The position numbers were made by a program, and so were the translations under genes. A stretch of 25,758 bases of DNA. Source: Ophiothrix spiculata. Lineage: Eukaryota; Echinodermata; Ophiuroidea; Amphilepidida; Ophiotrichidae. Location of the stretch: assembly GCA_000969725.1 (NCBI GenBank), contig JXSR01S011574.1. One strand, written 5' to 3'. The notes below the pieces were generated by a model, which did not search any database, was not told the DNA's origin, and was given only the letters and a program-made list of their open reading frames with translations. Each line of letters opens with the position of its first letter. Position 1 is the stretch's first letter. Of the stretch, positions 22,401-25,758 are shown piece by piece.

Positions 22401-25400
22401 TGAATTTATAATTATTTTCTTGACCAGATGTTACAATTGTTGTCAAAAAAAAATAAAAAATAAAATAAGTATAGAACAAACAAAAAATATTTAATACAAA
22501 AACTGATATATTCCTGTCATGAAAACCCAACACCATGCCGTCACAATTGTGATAAGTCCACGGAATTTTTAAAGGAGAATCTGGATCTTGTGTCGCTCAT
22601 GGAGCAGAGTTATTGTACCTCCGGATATATTCAGAGTTTTGGCTCATTATCCAGACAGATTGTGTAGATCTTCACTTGACGCATAATACAGCATGTGCAT
22701 TTTGTTGCACGCGCAAACCGTGTATGCATTTCAAGCAGCATGTATTGTTACTTGCTCTGATCAAAGTATGCCAATTTTCCCGCTAATCTGTTGCGAAGAG
22801 TCTTGAAGTGAGGCATGCAGAGCCGTAAAATGCCGGAGGTACAATAATGGTGTGTTCAGACTCCAGCCATTTCATCGCAGCAACATCACTCCGTACGCAG
22901 TCTTGAAATTTTAAAGCGCACTTCTTAGTAGCGCATGCAAAGACTGCGTATCGAGTGATGTTGCAGAGATGAAATCGCTGGATTCTGAATGCACCATTCC
23001 TCCCCTTCCATGAGCACCAATCCAAGATGGCTGCCGTCCCATAGGTTTTACACGGCGGTGAAATCAAAATGGTGGCGAGTACTGTTTCCCCTTTTTAAAT
23101 TCCTTGGATAAGTCACAATAATATAGTACGAATACCTACCGCTGTATGGTGTACAGACAGGGGATTTTCTGTACACTCTAGAGCCAGGAACAATTCTTCC
23201 TCTCGTTGTCACACAGAAGCAAATCTCACTGAACTCATTGCACTGAAATTAACAAATATATAAAATTGATAATAAAATTGATATAAAATTTATAAATCAA
23301 AGGGGCATTCGAGATGTTCAACAGCATCACCATACTTATTTCCAAACATTTGAAGGTTTTTGCACCATTTAAAGTGTTAATGACAATAATGGCAGCATGC
23401 AAAGTTCCATTGGCAATCCCTTCATATATTCTTTTATTCATATTCCTTCATTATTAATTATCTTTAATTGGACACAACAAAAAAGTACTACCCTCTAGTG
23501 TAAATCTTGAAATTGGAATTATCAGCTGATCCAATGCAAAATTGAAATTTCCTTTTGATTTATCAGAAATCTATGATGTACAAGCAAACATTTAGCATCT
23601 TTCATGATATACAACAGCAATACAAACTTTTAGAAAATACTCTCATACCCAAGATCTATATGCAAAACAAAATTCTACACTTTAATCAACACCAAATAGG
23701 CGGGCCTCTTCACATCGTGCATTGATACAGATAAGCGCGTGCGTAGCTGACCACAGCACAACTGCAGGAGACGCAGCGCGCGTTGTACATGCGACTCGCG
23801 CATCAGTATCTACGGCGCACGTGTAGATGGGATTATGTTTACTTGCGGATGAAGAAAAGCCTCAAAATAACCACCTATTTAGTGTTGATCAAAGTATAGT
23901 TTGTGACTTTTCTGAAGGTTTTGATTAAAATTAGCATGATATTTGGTAGCCAGCTGTTATCATCGTACCTACCAAATCATCTGAAGATAAAATTTTGAAA
24001 TTTTGTCAAATATACTTTAAATCTTCAATTTTGAAATTTCTGTAGTCAAATGGTAAGATGATTAAAAAAATGTTATTGATAGATATAAACACATTGGATA
24101 AAAGTAGCAATTGCAACTAATATGCAAGAAGGAAGAAGTATTACACCTTGTCTAATTCTGGTAAAAATGTAGGAATTCTATCGGTTTTTTCATTTACCTG
24201 AACAGCTGCAAATGTGCCATCTTGAATGCACGTTGGACGGAACTGAAGACCAATCACATGGTTGGTTACATCATATCGGTTTCGCTCATCAAAGCACACA
24301 TCTGTAAAGAGAATGCTATTTCTATAGACCATATCTATAATTGACATACTCCCGCCGTTGATGGGGTAAATTCACAGAACCGGACAGGGAATCGGAACTC
24401 AGAACAAGGCCAAATACACTACTTGGTCTCGCTCTGAGTTCCGTTCCTCGTCAGATTCTGTGGATTTACCCCATCAACGGCAGGAGTATTTCAATTATAG
24501 ATATGGTCTATAGGATATCTAAAAGCTATTGACGAATCTGACTAAGCACTCTCAAAAGGACGCCCTCTCACATCGCCGCCATTTCAGGGGGCCATTTTAC
24601 GCTAAACGTGCTGTTGTCACCATAGTCAATATACATCCAGACATCAGGCCTAAACAGTGGATAAATTCTATGTCCAACTTAAAAACAAACTTCTCTTTTT
24701 ACTGTAATGATTCTGAATGAAATTAATGCTGAATTATGTAAGTGTTAAAAAACACAATTTGGCGTGCGTTGTCAGAACGCTGTTCTAAAAGCGCGCGTAG
24801 CAAGCACTCAAAGGATGATTTGCGTCACTTGATACTCACTTTACTGCAGCCTTGTTGAATAAATTTACCCCATTTATAATTAGACAATTAAGTGAAATGT
24901 TGCAAAAGAATGCTTCGAGGGAAACTAAAATATGTGTGGTGCTCTGGCAAAATTGAGCGGAAAGTCGCGATTGAAGATTTTGAATAAATGGCTGTTAAAG
25001 TAAAAATATGGTGAGAACATCAAATTTCGTTTTTTGACATTAAACGCATTAGTGCATTCGTGTTAACCTATACCTTGCATCTTGAAGGTCAATTATGCCG
25101 GGAAGTGCAATTATTCACGGGTAATTGGTCGCGTTTTGCTATTAAACACTATAGTAATTAATCAGTAACTTTACAATCGATTTGCGATAATTTTTTACTG
25201 CCAGATTTTGAGTGGACTGTCTTGTATTTCGATCTCTAAATGAAAATTATGAAAAGAAAGTATGACATATTATATATCATTCAAAAGCTGAGATTATAGA
25301 GAATTAAAATATGCCATAAACTCAATTTTGAAAATCGCGACTTTCCCCTCATTTTGCCATAGCACCACTCATATGTTATTGGACTGATGCAGATTAATCA

Positions 25401-25530
25401 TCAGTATCAACATCATGCATTAATCTTGCAACTTCAAAAACGTCCTCAAAGAAACTTAAACACATAATTAACCTTACCTGTACGTTGACACTGCTCTGTC
25501 GTGCAAGTCAAGTTACCACTGTTGCACACA
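4114..25530 (-). CDS. Partial multi-exon gene for a secreted-type protein with seven thyroglobulin type-1 domains
   Basis: Fifteen exons, read from high to low coordinates: 25530-25478, 24301-24198, 23242-23140, 21869-21801, 20569-20363, 19731-19705, 19041-18832, 17969-17856, 15509-15294, 14480-14373, 12329-12120, 11338-11222, 10099-9887, 7803-7768, 4414-4114. Every boundary has AG/GT, all codons split across junctions are sense codons, and the frame stays open for 695 codons. Seven domains carry the six-cysteine Tg1 pattern with a C-[FYV]-C core, separated by six linker exons of 9 to 39 residues. A VWC tail precedes and a VWC start follows. Tg1 domains occur in thyropin protease inhibitors (equistatin type) and in extracellular proteins such as nidogen and SMOC; which role applies is not decided here. 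No start codon, signal peptide, promoter, stop or poly(A) site was found, so both ends lie outside the window. No gene symbol is recognised. Confidence 0.88.
4919..5576. mobile_element. TTAA-bounded foldback element with about 300-bp arms
   Basis: TTAA at 4919 and 5573. Inside, AAGCTTGGGTAGACCTTCAA at the left matches the inverted right end AAGGCTGGGGTAGACCTTCAA apart from small changes. Nearly the full length (about 4923-5230 and 5282-5572) is an inverted repeat with a short central spacer. TTAA target sites are typical of piggyBac-type elements. In the Tg1 transcript, where it lies in the last intron, the arms could fold into long double-stranded RNA. Confidence 0.8.
5691..6948. mobile_element. 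hAT-like element with perfect ends and 8-bp target duplication
   Basis: GTAAGCAT stands at 5683-5690 and 6949-6956. The element starts CAGTGTTGTAGTC and ends with its complement (CGACTACAACACTG). Subterminal arrays of CCTTGGCCTCGGAC-type units lie at 5703-5865 and 6882-6935 in the same orientation. No transposase reading frame, so it is non-autonomous. Confidence 0.85.
6440..6835. repeat. Tandem repeat of about 180 bp inside the hAT-like element, rich in AGGTCA
   Basis: CAAAGTCAT...AAGGTCATTT...GTTCATCCATSTCATT patterns recur at about 6470, 6650 and (partly) 6800. AGGTCA half-sites occur several times, including AGGTCA-AA-AGGTCA at 6483-6496. Confidence 0.55.
7090..7365. repeat. Dispersed repeat, family B copy 1
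   Basis: CTTTTAGAGAATAGCCTCAT with ACCCAAGAT, then TTCTGAAGGTTTTGATCAAA, ATATTTGGTA and AGATAAAATTCTGA, match 23575-24050 in the same order. Confidence 0.7.
7768..7803 (-). CDS. Exon 14: 36-nt micro-exon linker between Tg1 domains 6 and 7
   Basis: A 36-nt exon, phase 1 on both sides. The acceptor is TTTTAATTACACAG and the donor CCAG|GTGAGT. It encodes TVLSELMTHEP between split codons Thr and Glu. Like the micro-exon at 19705 it ends with E-P. Strong splice sites and a length divisible by three favour it. The alternative is direct joining of exon 13 to the exon at 4414, which is also in frame. Confidence 0.62.
8088..9122. mobile_element. About 1-kb inverted-repeat element, TTAA type, carrying X-box motifs
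   Basis: TTTAGG..GGTCTACCTTACTTTTGAC at the left is inverted at the right as GTCAAAAGTAAGGTAGACC...CCCTTAA. The outer bases suggest a worn TTAA at the left and an intact one at the right. The end sequence resembles that at 4919 (GGTAGACCTT). No reading frame of note. A nested inverted repeat lies at 8730-8885. Confidence 0.65.
8828..8991. promoter_or_regulatory. Two palindromic X-box-like motifs, each next to a CCAAT box
   Basis: GGTTACCATGGCAACC (8828-8843) and GTTACCATGGCAACC (8977-8991) match the RFX X-box consensus GTNRCC-AT-GGYAAC. CCAAT boxes lie nearby: ATTGG (complement) at about 8814 and CCAAT at about 8957. Whether they act as sites here is unknown. Confidence 0.4.
9456..9575 (-). 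pseudogene. Older, more decayed partial copy of exon 13
   Basis: The plus-strand segment with GTGGCATTGAAGTGGTGTGT and GAATGATGGGAATCAGTCTC aligns with the same half of exon 13 at roughly 75% identity. It has stop codons in the original frame and has lost the donor, where CTCAGAAACAGTAAGA has become CTCAGATATATTTTC. A piece of donor flank (TCTTACAGTTTAC on the plus strand) survives at 9590-9602. Confidence 0.7.
9610..9735 (-). mobile_element. Small tRNA-derived SINE remnant with 9-bp target duplication
   Basis: AATTTTAAA occurs at 9610-9618 and again at 9727-9735, bracketing a 108-bp insert. Read on the minus strand the insert contains ATGTTCGAATCCTGG, a good RNA polymerase III B-box, preceded by tRNA-like sequence. 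It lies between the two decayed exon 13 copies, so it inserted after those duplications. Confidence 0.6.
9737..9860 (-). pseudogene. Partial copy of exon 13 (3' half plus donor)
   Basis: On the minus strand this segment translates in part as TTYTPLECHVRYCTEYDGVVV, matching YTPLQC...CYCTEYDGVVV of exon 13 with a short deletion between two cysteines. It ends in a G-tract expansion (9765-9777) and an intact donor-like AACT|GTAAGA. The first half of the exon and any acceptor are missing. The copy is fused about 25 nt past the exon 13 donor. Four of the six cysteines are gone or displaced, so it cannot supply a working domain. Confidence 0.82.
9887..10099 (-). CDS. Exon 13: Tg1 domain 6
   Basis: A 213-nt exon, phase 1 on both sides. 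The acceptor is TTTTTATTGTATGCAG and the donor AACA|GTAAGA. Cysteines appear in DRNC, VPIC, YTPLQC, TGVC, the core CYCT and TPSC. The domain has the D-G-T-Y-T-P-L-Q-C element. The core is CYCT, with Tyr in place of Trp and Thr in place of Val, the most divergent of the seven. NAT is a possible glycosylation site. Two partial copies of its 3' half lie downstream at 9737-9860 and 9456-9575. Confidence 0.9.
10232..10440 (+). mobile_element. tRNA-His-like SINE copy
   Basis: AACGGTTAGGCACTCGCTTG followed by TGGTGCGGAAGGTCC and GAGTTCGAAACCC resembles the D-arm, GTG anticodon loop and T-arm of tRNA-His. The B-box is GAGTTCGAAACC. Downstream CCCTTGGACAAGGAACTAAC resembles the central domain shared by deuterostome SINEs. 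The stems have mismatches, so it is not a working tRNA gene. Confidence 0.55.
10553..10895. mobile_element. TTAA-bounded MITE, 343 bp
   Basis: TTAA at 10553-10556 and 10892-10895. The ends TTAAAGGTACATGGTCCAAT and, inverted, TTAAAGGAGCCCTGTCCGAT are related. Non-coding. Confidence 0.65.
10905..11139. mobile_element. 235-bp MITE with perfect 16-bp inverted ends
   Basis: TATAGATGAGTTGACA at 10905-10920 and its exact complement at 11124-11139. The outermost TA suggests a TA target. It starts about 10 bp after the neighbouring TTAA element. Confidence 0.75.
11222..11338 (-). CDS. Exon 12: valine/threonine- and glutamate-rich linker between Tg1 domains 5 and 6
   Basis: A 117-nt exon, phase 1 on both sides. 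The acceptor is GTTTATTACAG and the donor ACTA|GTAAGT. It encodes TQVLRNQHVVPVVVTTTE, then TPEEEERLKQRSVLLPPPGT. The sequence is low in complexity, with no cysteine, a likely O-glycosylated Thr cluster and an acidic/basic stretch. It is the longest linker and is also skippable without a frame change. Support comes from splice sites, open frame and regular position. Confidence 0.75.
11892..11943. repeat. 22-bp tandem repeat, about 2.3 copies
   Basis: TCTCTCATGAAATATTAACC plus CA is repeated head to tail. Confidence 0.85.
12120..12329 (-). CDS. Exon 11: Tg1 domain 5
   Basis: A 210-nt exon, phase 1 on both sides. The acceptor is TTTGTTTTTCCCAG and the donor AATG|GTGAGT. Cysteines appear in VPSC, YPTC, FHPQQC, NQC, the core CFCV and LPDC. 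The motif N-G-T-F-H-P-Q-Q-C followed by C-F-C-V-D-R-N-G and an I-T-G-T turn is a textbook Tg1 match except for Phe in place of Trp. NGT is a possible glycosylation site. Confidence 0.92.
13348..13519. repeat. 61-bp direct copies on both sides of a 50-N assembly gap
   Basis: 13348-13408 and 13459-13519 differ at only 5 of 61 positions. N runs from 13409 to 13458, exactly 50, so the gap size is probably nominal. Confidence 0.95.
14040..14160 (-). mobile_element. Degenerate SINE-like fragment
   Basis: The minus strand contains TCCTGGGTTTGAGTCCCGTG, a B-box-like sequence. The plus strand has the GGAAAACCGGAGGACCCGG stretch that I associate with widely scattered animal repeats; this association is from memory and unchecked. 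Confidence 0.4.
14373..14480 (-). CDS. Exon 10: threonine/proline-rich linker between Tg1 domains 4 and 5
   Basis: A 108-nt exon, phase 1 on both sides. The acceptor is TTTCAGTGATTTTAG and the donor ATCA|GTAAGT. It encodes 35 whole codons including PHNQTRSTSYTVITDDDK and KPRTPPVNKNI. No cysteine. NQT would be a possible N-glycosylation site. Intronic bases from just after the donor are repeated in inverted orientation at 12946-13146. Confidence 0.72.
15294..15509 (-). CDS. Exon 9: Tg1 domain 4
   Basis: A 216-nt exon, phase 1 on both sides. The acceptor is CTTCTGTAACCAACAG and the donor AATG|GTAAGA. Cysteines appear in NSKC, IPQC, YNPLQC, TGVC, the core CFCV and QPDC. The element G-A-Y-N-P-L-Q-C and a V-P-D-T turn fit the Tg1 family well. 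The domain ends CEQYRN before the split glycine/alanine codon. The core Trp is Phe. Confidence 0.9.
15902..16257. mobile_element. TTAA-type MITE with GGCCAAAAAAA ends
   Basis: TTAGGCCAAAAAAAATTG at the left and, inverted from the right, TTAAGGCCAAAAAAATATTT. CGACCGACC tracts lie near both ends. Non-coding. Confidence 0.65.
16258..16720. other. Intron stretch, nothing recognised
   Basis: AT-rich sequence between a TTAA-type MITE and the 113-bp array. No splice-bounded open frame or repeat stood out. Confidence 0.4.
16721..17969 (-). repeat. Tandem array of about 11 copies of a 113-bp exon-plus-donor unit
   Basis: Donor-complement hexamers (ACTTAC on the plus strand) recur at 16834, 16946, 17059, 17172, 17285, 17398, 17511, 17624, 17737 and 17850, with a diverged GCTTAC at 16721. 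Spacing is 113 bp except one 112-bp step caused by a 1-bp deletion. On the minus strand each unit is the body of exon 8 followed by GTAAGT, which runs directly into the next copy's ACCTGGTGCTGACGG. The junction therefore joins the base after the donor to the seventh or so base of the exon. Copies are roughly 95% alike. Variants are shared by units one or two apart (for example 17398 with 17624, and 17624 with 17850), which suggests unequal exchange, sometimes of 226-bp dimers. Confidence 0.95.
17856..17969 (-). CDS. Exon 8: 38-residue linker between Tg1 domains 3 and 4, founder of the 113-bp array
   Basis: A 114-nt exon, phase 1 on both sides. The acceptor is a long T tract ending CCATTAG and the donor GAAA|GTAAGT. 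It encodes VLPGADGVLPFTVPRMNS followed by QGQYEPVPFTVNRDNIARE. There are no cysteines. The exon contains an internal two-fold repeat: LPFTVPR and VPFTVNR. It is the only copy in the adjacent tandem array that still has a polypyrimidine tract and acceptor, so I take it as the functional exon. Reading past its donor reaches a TGA 17 codons later, so only use of this first donor keeps the frame. Confidence 0.75.
18364..18772. mobile_element. 409-bp MITE with 34-bp inverted ends
   Basis: TATGTGACCCGTCGTATCGA then AAGGTAACTTAAGG at the left. The right end read inverted is TATGTGGCCCGTCATATCGA then AAGGTACCTTAAGG. Only a few mismatches. Confidence 0.8.
18832..19041 (-). CDS. Exon 7: Tg1 domain 3
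   Basis: A 210-nt exon, phase 1 on both sides. The acceptor is GTTTTCATTTTCAG and the donor AACT|GTAAGT. The six cysteines lie in TPC, VPEC, YKPRQC, GQC, the core CVCV and SIC. The family element G-E-Y-K-P-R-Q-C is intact. The core is CVCV, the only domain here with an aliphatic residue in place of the usual tryptophan. The domain is followed by DPYVN and the intron. Confidence 0.9.
19430..19506 (-). pseudogene. Isolated decayed copy of the exon 8 unit
   Basis: Plus-strand TTCTCTAACCATATTCTCTC followed by TGTTGACAGTAAATAGCAGA aligns base for base with the 113-bp unit over about 76 bp at roughly 80-85% identity. On the minus strand the original frame is broken by a stop and the donor position reads AAATTCAC instead of GTAAGT. 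It lies in the intron between exons 6 and 7, on the other side of Tg1 domain 3 from the main array, and is much older than the array copies. Confidence 0.8.
19705..19731 (-). CDS. Exon 6: 27-nt micro-exon linker between Tg1 domains 2 and 3
   Basis: Only 27 nt, phase 1 on both sides. The acceptor is GTCTATTTTACAG and the donor CCAA|GTAAGT. It encodes STAIVLEP plus split codons that become Glu at the start and Thr at the end. The perfect donor, good acceptor, multiple-of-three length and position between two Tg1 exons support it. Its ending (E-P before the split codon) matches the other micro-exon at 7768. The alternative is a chance pair of splice-like sites in an intron, with exon 5 joined directly to exon 7 (also in frame). 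Transcript data would settle this. Confidence 0.62.
19732..20362. other. Intron between exons 5 and 6, nothing recognised
   Basis: AT-rich, without clear inverted or tandem repeats or further exons. Confidence 0.4.
20363..20569 (-). CDS. Exon 5: Tg1 domain 2
   Basis: A 207-nt exon, phase 1 on both sides. The acceptor is CTAATCAATTACAG and the donor AAG|GTAAAG. It contains the complete six-cysteine Tg1 pattern: PEC near the start, QPKC, DDGRFSPLQC, the core CFCI, an I-P-G-T turn, and PTC near the end. The domain is about 68 residues, normal for the family. The core is CFCI, so both the usual Trp and the usual Val are replaced. As in the other domains, intradomain disulphides C1-C2, C3-C4 and C5-C6 are expected from family knowledge. 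Confidence 0.9.
20735..21004 (+). mobile_element. tRNA-like element with CTAACCCTAACCC ends, copy 1
   Basis: The left end is CTAACCCTAACCCC and the right end GTTAGGGTTAA. The inside has CCTAAGTCCAAATACGTCAT and the B-box GGGTTCGAATCC. It aligns with 21349-21620. Confidence 0.65.
21349..21620 (+). mobile_element. tRNA-like element with CTAACCCTAACCC ends, copy 2
   Basis: TTAACCCTAACCCTCC at the left and GTTAGGGTTATT at the right. CCTAAGTCCGAATACGTCAT (about 21394) is mirrored by ATGACATATTCGGACTTAC (about 21570). The B-box GTGGTTCGAATCC is followed by a G tract at 21530-21543. Confidence 0.65.
21674..21755. repeat. 41-bp tandem duplication
   Basis: GCACACTTTTATCTTTTTAG and ACTAACACCAAACAAAA occur twice head to tail, with one length change in a T run. 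Confidence 0.85.
21801..21869 (-). CDS. Exon 4: proline/glutamate-rich linker between Tg1 domains 1 and 2
   Basis: A 69-nt exon, phase 1 on both sides. The acceptor is TTTGTGTTTTAG and the donor GGG|GTAAGT. It encodes 22 whole codons beginning TPEVIPEIENIPEPQL and ending PRLPTG. There is no cysteine and no predicted fold; the repeated Pro-Glu spacing suggests an extended, exposed spacer. Because it is symmetric, skipping it would leave the reading frame intact. The call rests on both splice sites, the open frame and its regular place between two Tg1 exons. Confidence 0.75.
21960..22255 (-). pseudogene. LINE reverse-transcriptase C-terminal fragment, frameshifted
   Basis: On the minus strand, FSNPSIARLIDFLQLYND then RRLRSSYDATRLAV, VGDNSFLICGPRLRNQLPVS and IREA resemble the G-x-x-S-F-x-x-x-x-P-x-L-W-N-x-L-P-x-x-I-R tail of CR1/Jockey-like non-LTR retrotransposon proteins. 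The expected continuation, AVSAFKHMLKLICF, is in another frame, so the copy is broken. The conserved Trp is Arg. It sits in the intron upstream of exon 4, in the same orientation as the gene. Confidence 0.65.
22256..22609. other. AT-rich intron stretch, nothing recognised
   Basis: Contains an A-rich simple stretch around 22444-22470. No exon or repeat boundary was seen. Confidence 0.4.
22610..23001. repeat. Nested inverted repeats
   Basis: TTATTGTACCTCCGG (22610-22624) is the exact complement of 22833-22847. Immediately after the second copy, a 61-bp arm (22848-22908) is inverted at 22940-23000 at roughly 80-85% identity, around a spacer of about 30 bases. Confidence 0.75.
23140..23242 (-). 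CDS. Exon 3: second half of Tg1 domain 1
   Basis: A 103-nt exon, phase 0 in and phase 1 out. The acceptor is TTAATTTCAG and the donor GCG|GTAGGT. It starts with the third Tg1 cysteine (CNEF), continues with the core ICFCV, then G-R-I-V-P-G-S, which corresponds to the family's G-x-x-x-x-G-T turn, and ends with the sixth cysteine in SPVC. Joined to exon 2 it gives one complete domain of about 65 residues with six cysteines at family spacing. The core tryptophan of the usual CWCV is phenylalanine. The last G joins CA of the next exon to make Ala. Confidence 0.85.
23575..24050. repeat. Dispersed repeat, family B copy 2, interrupted by a nested insert
   Basis: It shares CTTTTAGAAAATACTCTCAT, TTCTGAAGGTTTTGATTAAA, ATATTTGGTAG and AGATAAAATTTTGA with 7090-7365. 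The two shared halves are about 220 bp further apart here because of the insert at 23679-23895. Confidence 0.7.
23679..23895. mobile_element. 217-bp CpG-rich insert with 22-bp inverted ends
   Basis: ACTTTAATCAACACCAAATA at the left pairs with TATTTAGTGTTGATCAAAGT at the right. The centre is unusually rich in GCGCG and CGCGC compared with its AT-rich surroundings. Copy 1 of the host repeat lacks it. Confidence 0.65.
24198..24301 (-). CDS. Exon 2: first half of Tg1 domain 1
   Basis: A 104-nt exon, phase 1 in and phase 0 out. The acceptor is TTCTCTTTACAG and the donor CAG|GTAAAT. It encodes the first two Tg1 cysteines: DVCFDERNRY near the start, then FRPTC, followed by the family signature D-G-x-[FY]-x-x-V-Q in the form DGTFAAVQ. 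The exon stops exactly before the third cysteine, which opens the next exon. The other Tg1 domains in this gene are each carried by a single exon, so this split is an oddity. An imperfect palindromic element (24323-24512) starts only about 21 bases upstream of the acceptor. Its neighbour upstream is the VWC tail with no linker between, unlike the later domains. Confidence 0.85.
24323..24512. mobile_element. 190-bp palindromic MITE beside a splice acceptor
   Basis: TATAGACCATATCTATAATT, then ACTCC, CCGTTGATGGGGTAAAT and CGGAACTCAGA, is mirrored with few mismatches by the other half, leaving only about 13 bases unpaired at the centre. The outer TA suggests a TA target. Confidence 0.85.
24930..25374. 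mobile_element. MITE, family A copy 2
   Basis: Same orientation and same inverted ends (GGTGCTCTGGCAAAATTGAG and its complement) as 2019-2423. It lies in the intron between exons 1 and 2 of the Tg1 gene. Confidence 0.85.
25478..25530 (-). CDS. Exon 1 in window: C-terminal half of a VWC domain
   Basis: A 53-nt exon. The acceptor is a pyrimidine-rich run ending AACAG and the donor is CAG|GTAAGG. It enters in phase 2 and leaves in phase 1. The translation contains VCNSGNLTCTTEQC, which fits the VWC pattern C-x-x-G-x(3)-C-x(4)-C. The first base completes a codon begun upstream. If the missing exon ended in TG, as the exon at 4114 does, that codon would be TGT (Cys), restoring the C-x-C pair of the domain. 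Its final G joins AT of the next exon to give Asp. The size is small, so the call rests on cysteine spacing, both splice sites and frame continuity with the next exon. The rest of the VWC domain must lie beyond the right edge. Confidence 0.7.
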
Positions 25531-25758
25531 CTGTTTTAAAGAAAACAAAACAAAAATCGGGAGCTGCTCAGAAATGTAACAGTCAAATTGAAAATAGGTT
25601 TTCATGATGCTTGTCAACAATGAAAACAAGATTGTCTCTGGGAAAATAAAACCAACTCTGCCCGAGGTTTCCGAGGGAGAGTTGGACTTTGCAAAATTGT
25701 TGGTGTTGGTTAAGGTTAACCTGGCCAGTTAGTAATTAATCCATATGAACACCCAGTT

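Noticed and set aside
22783-23067. 94-codon minus-strand frame with several cysteines
   Set aside because: It lies across an inverted repeat and has no splice-supported exon structure or family pattern. The cysteines come from repeat sequence.

Overview
The window looks like low-GC, intron-rich animal DNA, most likely from a marine invertebrate deuterostome (echinoderm or hemichordate type). That placement is an inference from the large introns packed with small inverted-repeat transposons, tRNA-derived SINEs and a LINE scrap, and from the protein family. It is not proven. No bacterial, viral or organelle genes were seen.

The window is dominated by one gene on the minus strand, open at both ends. 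I traced 15 internal exons from 25530 down to 4114 (2088 nt, 695 whole codons). All 14 junctions join in frame with GT..AG ends and create no stop codon. The exons encode seven thyroglobulin type-1 (Tg1) domains, and a short linker exon lies between every neighbouring pair of domains. The order is a von Willebrand factor C (VWC) domain tail, Tg1-1 (split over two exons), then linker and Tg1 alternating six times. The last Tg1 exon runs on into the first half of another VWC domain. From the second exon's start onward almost every exon boundary is phase 1, so most modules can be duplicated or skipped without a frame change. Known Tg1 proteins are thyropin-type cysteine protease inhibitors or extracellular matrix/secreted proteins. 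I infer a secreted modular protein and cannot tell inhibitor from matrix component.

The most unusual structure is at 16721-17969. One linker exon (17856-17969) and its 5' splice site have been tandemly copied about 11 times with a 113-bp period into the intron downstream. Each copy carries a donor-like sequence but none has the original acceptor. A second Tg1 exon (9887-10099) has two decayed partial copies downstream, again including the donor in the nearer copy. A worn relative of the 113-bp unit sits alone at 19430-19506.

The left 4.1 kb and most introns hold transposon remains. These include hAT-like elements (one with a perfect 8-bp target duplication at 5691-6948), a set of TTAA-bounded inverted-repeat elements, a two-copy MITE family at both ends of the window, a palindrome 21 nt upstream of an acceptor site, SINE-like tRNA remnants, and a LINE reverse-transcriptase C-terminal fragment. 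There is one 50-N assembly gap (13409-13458) flanked by near-identical 61-bp copies.
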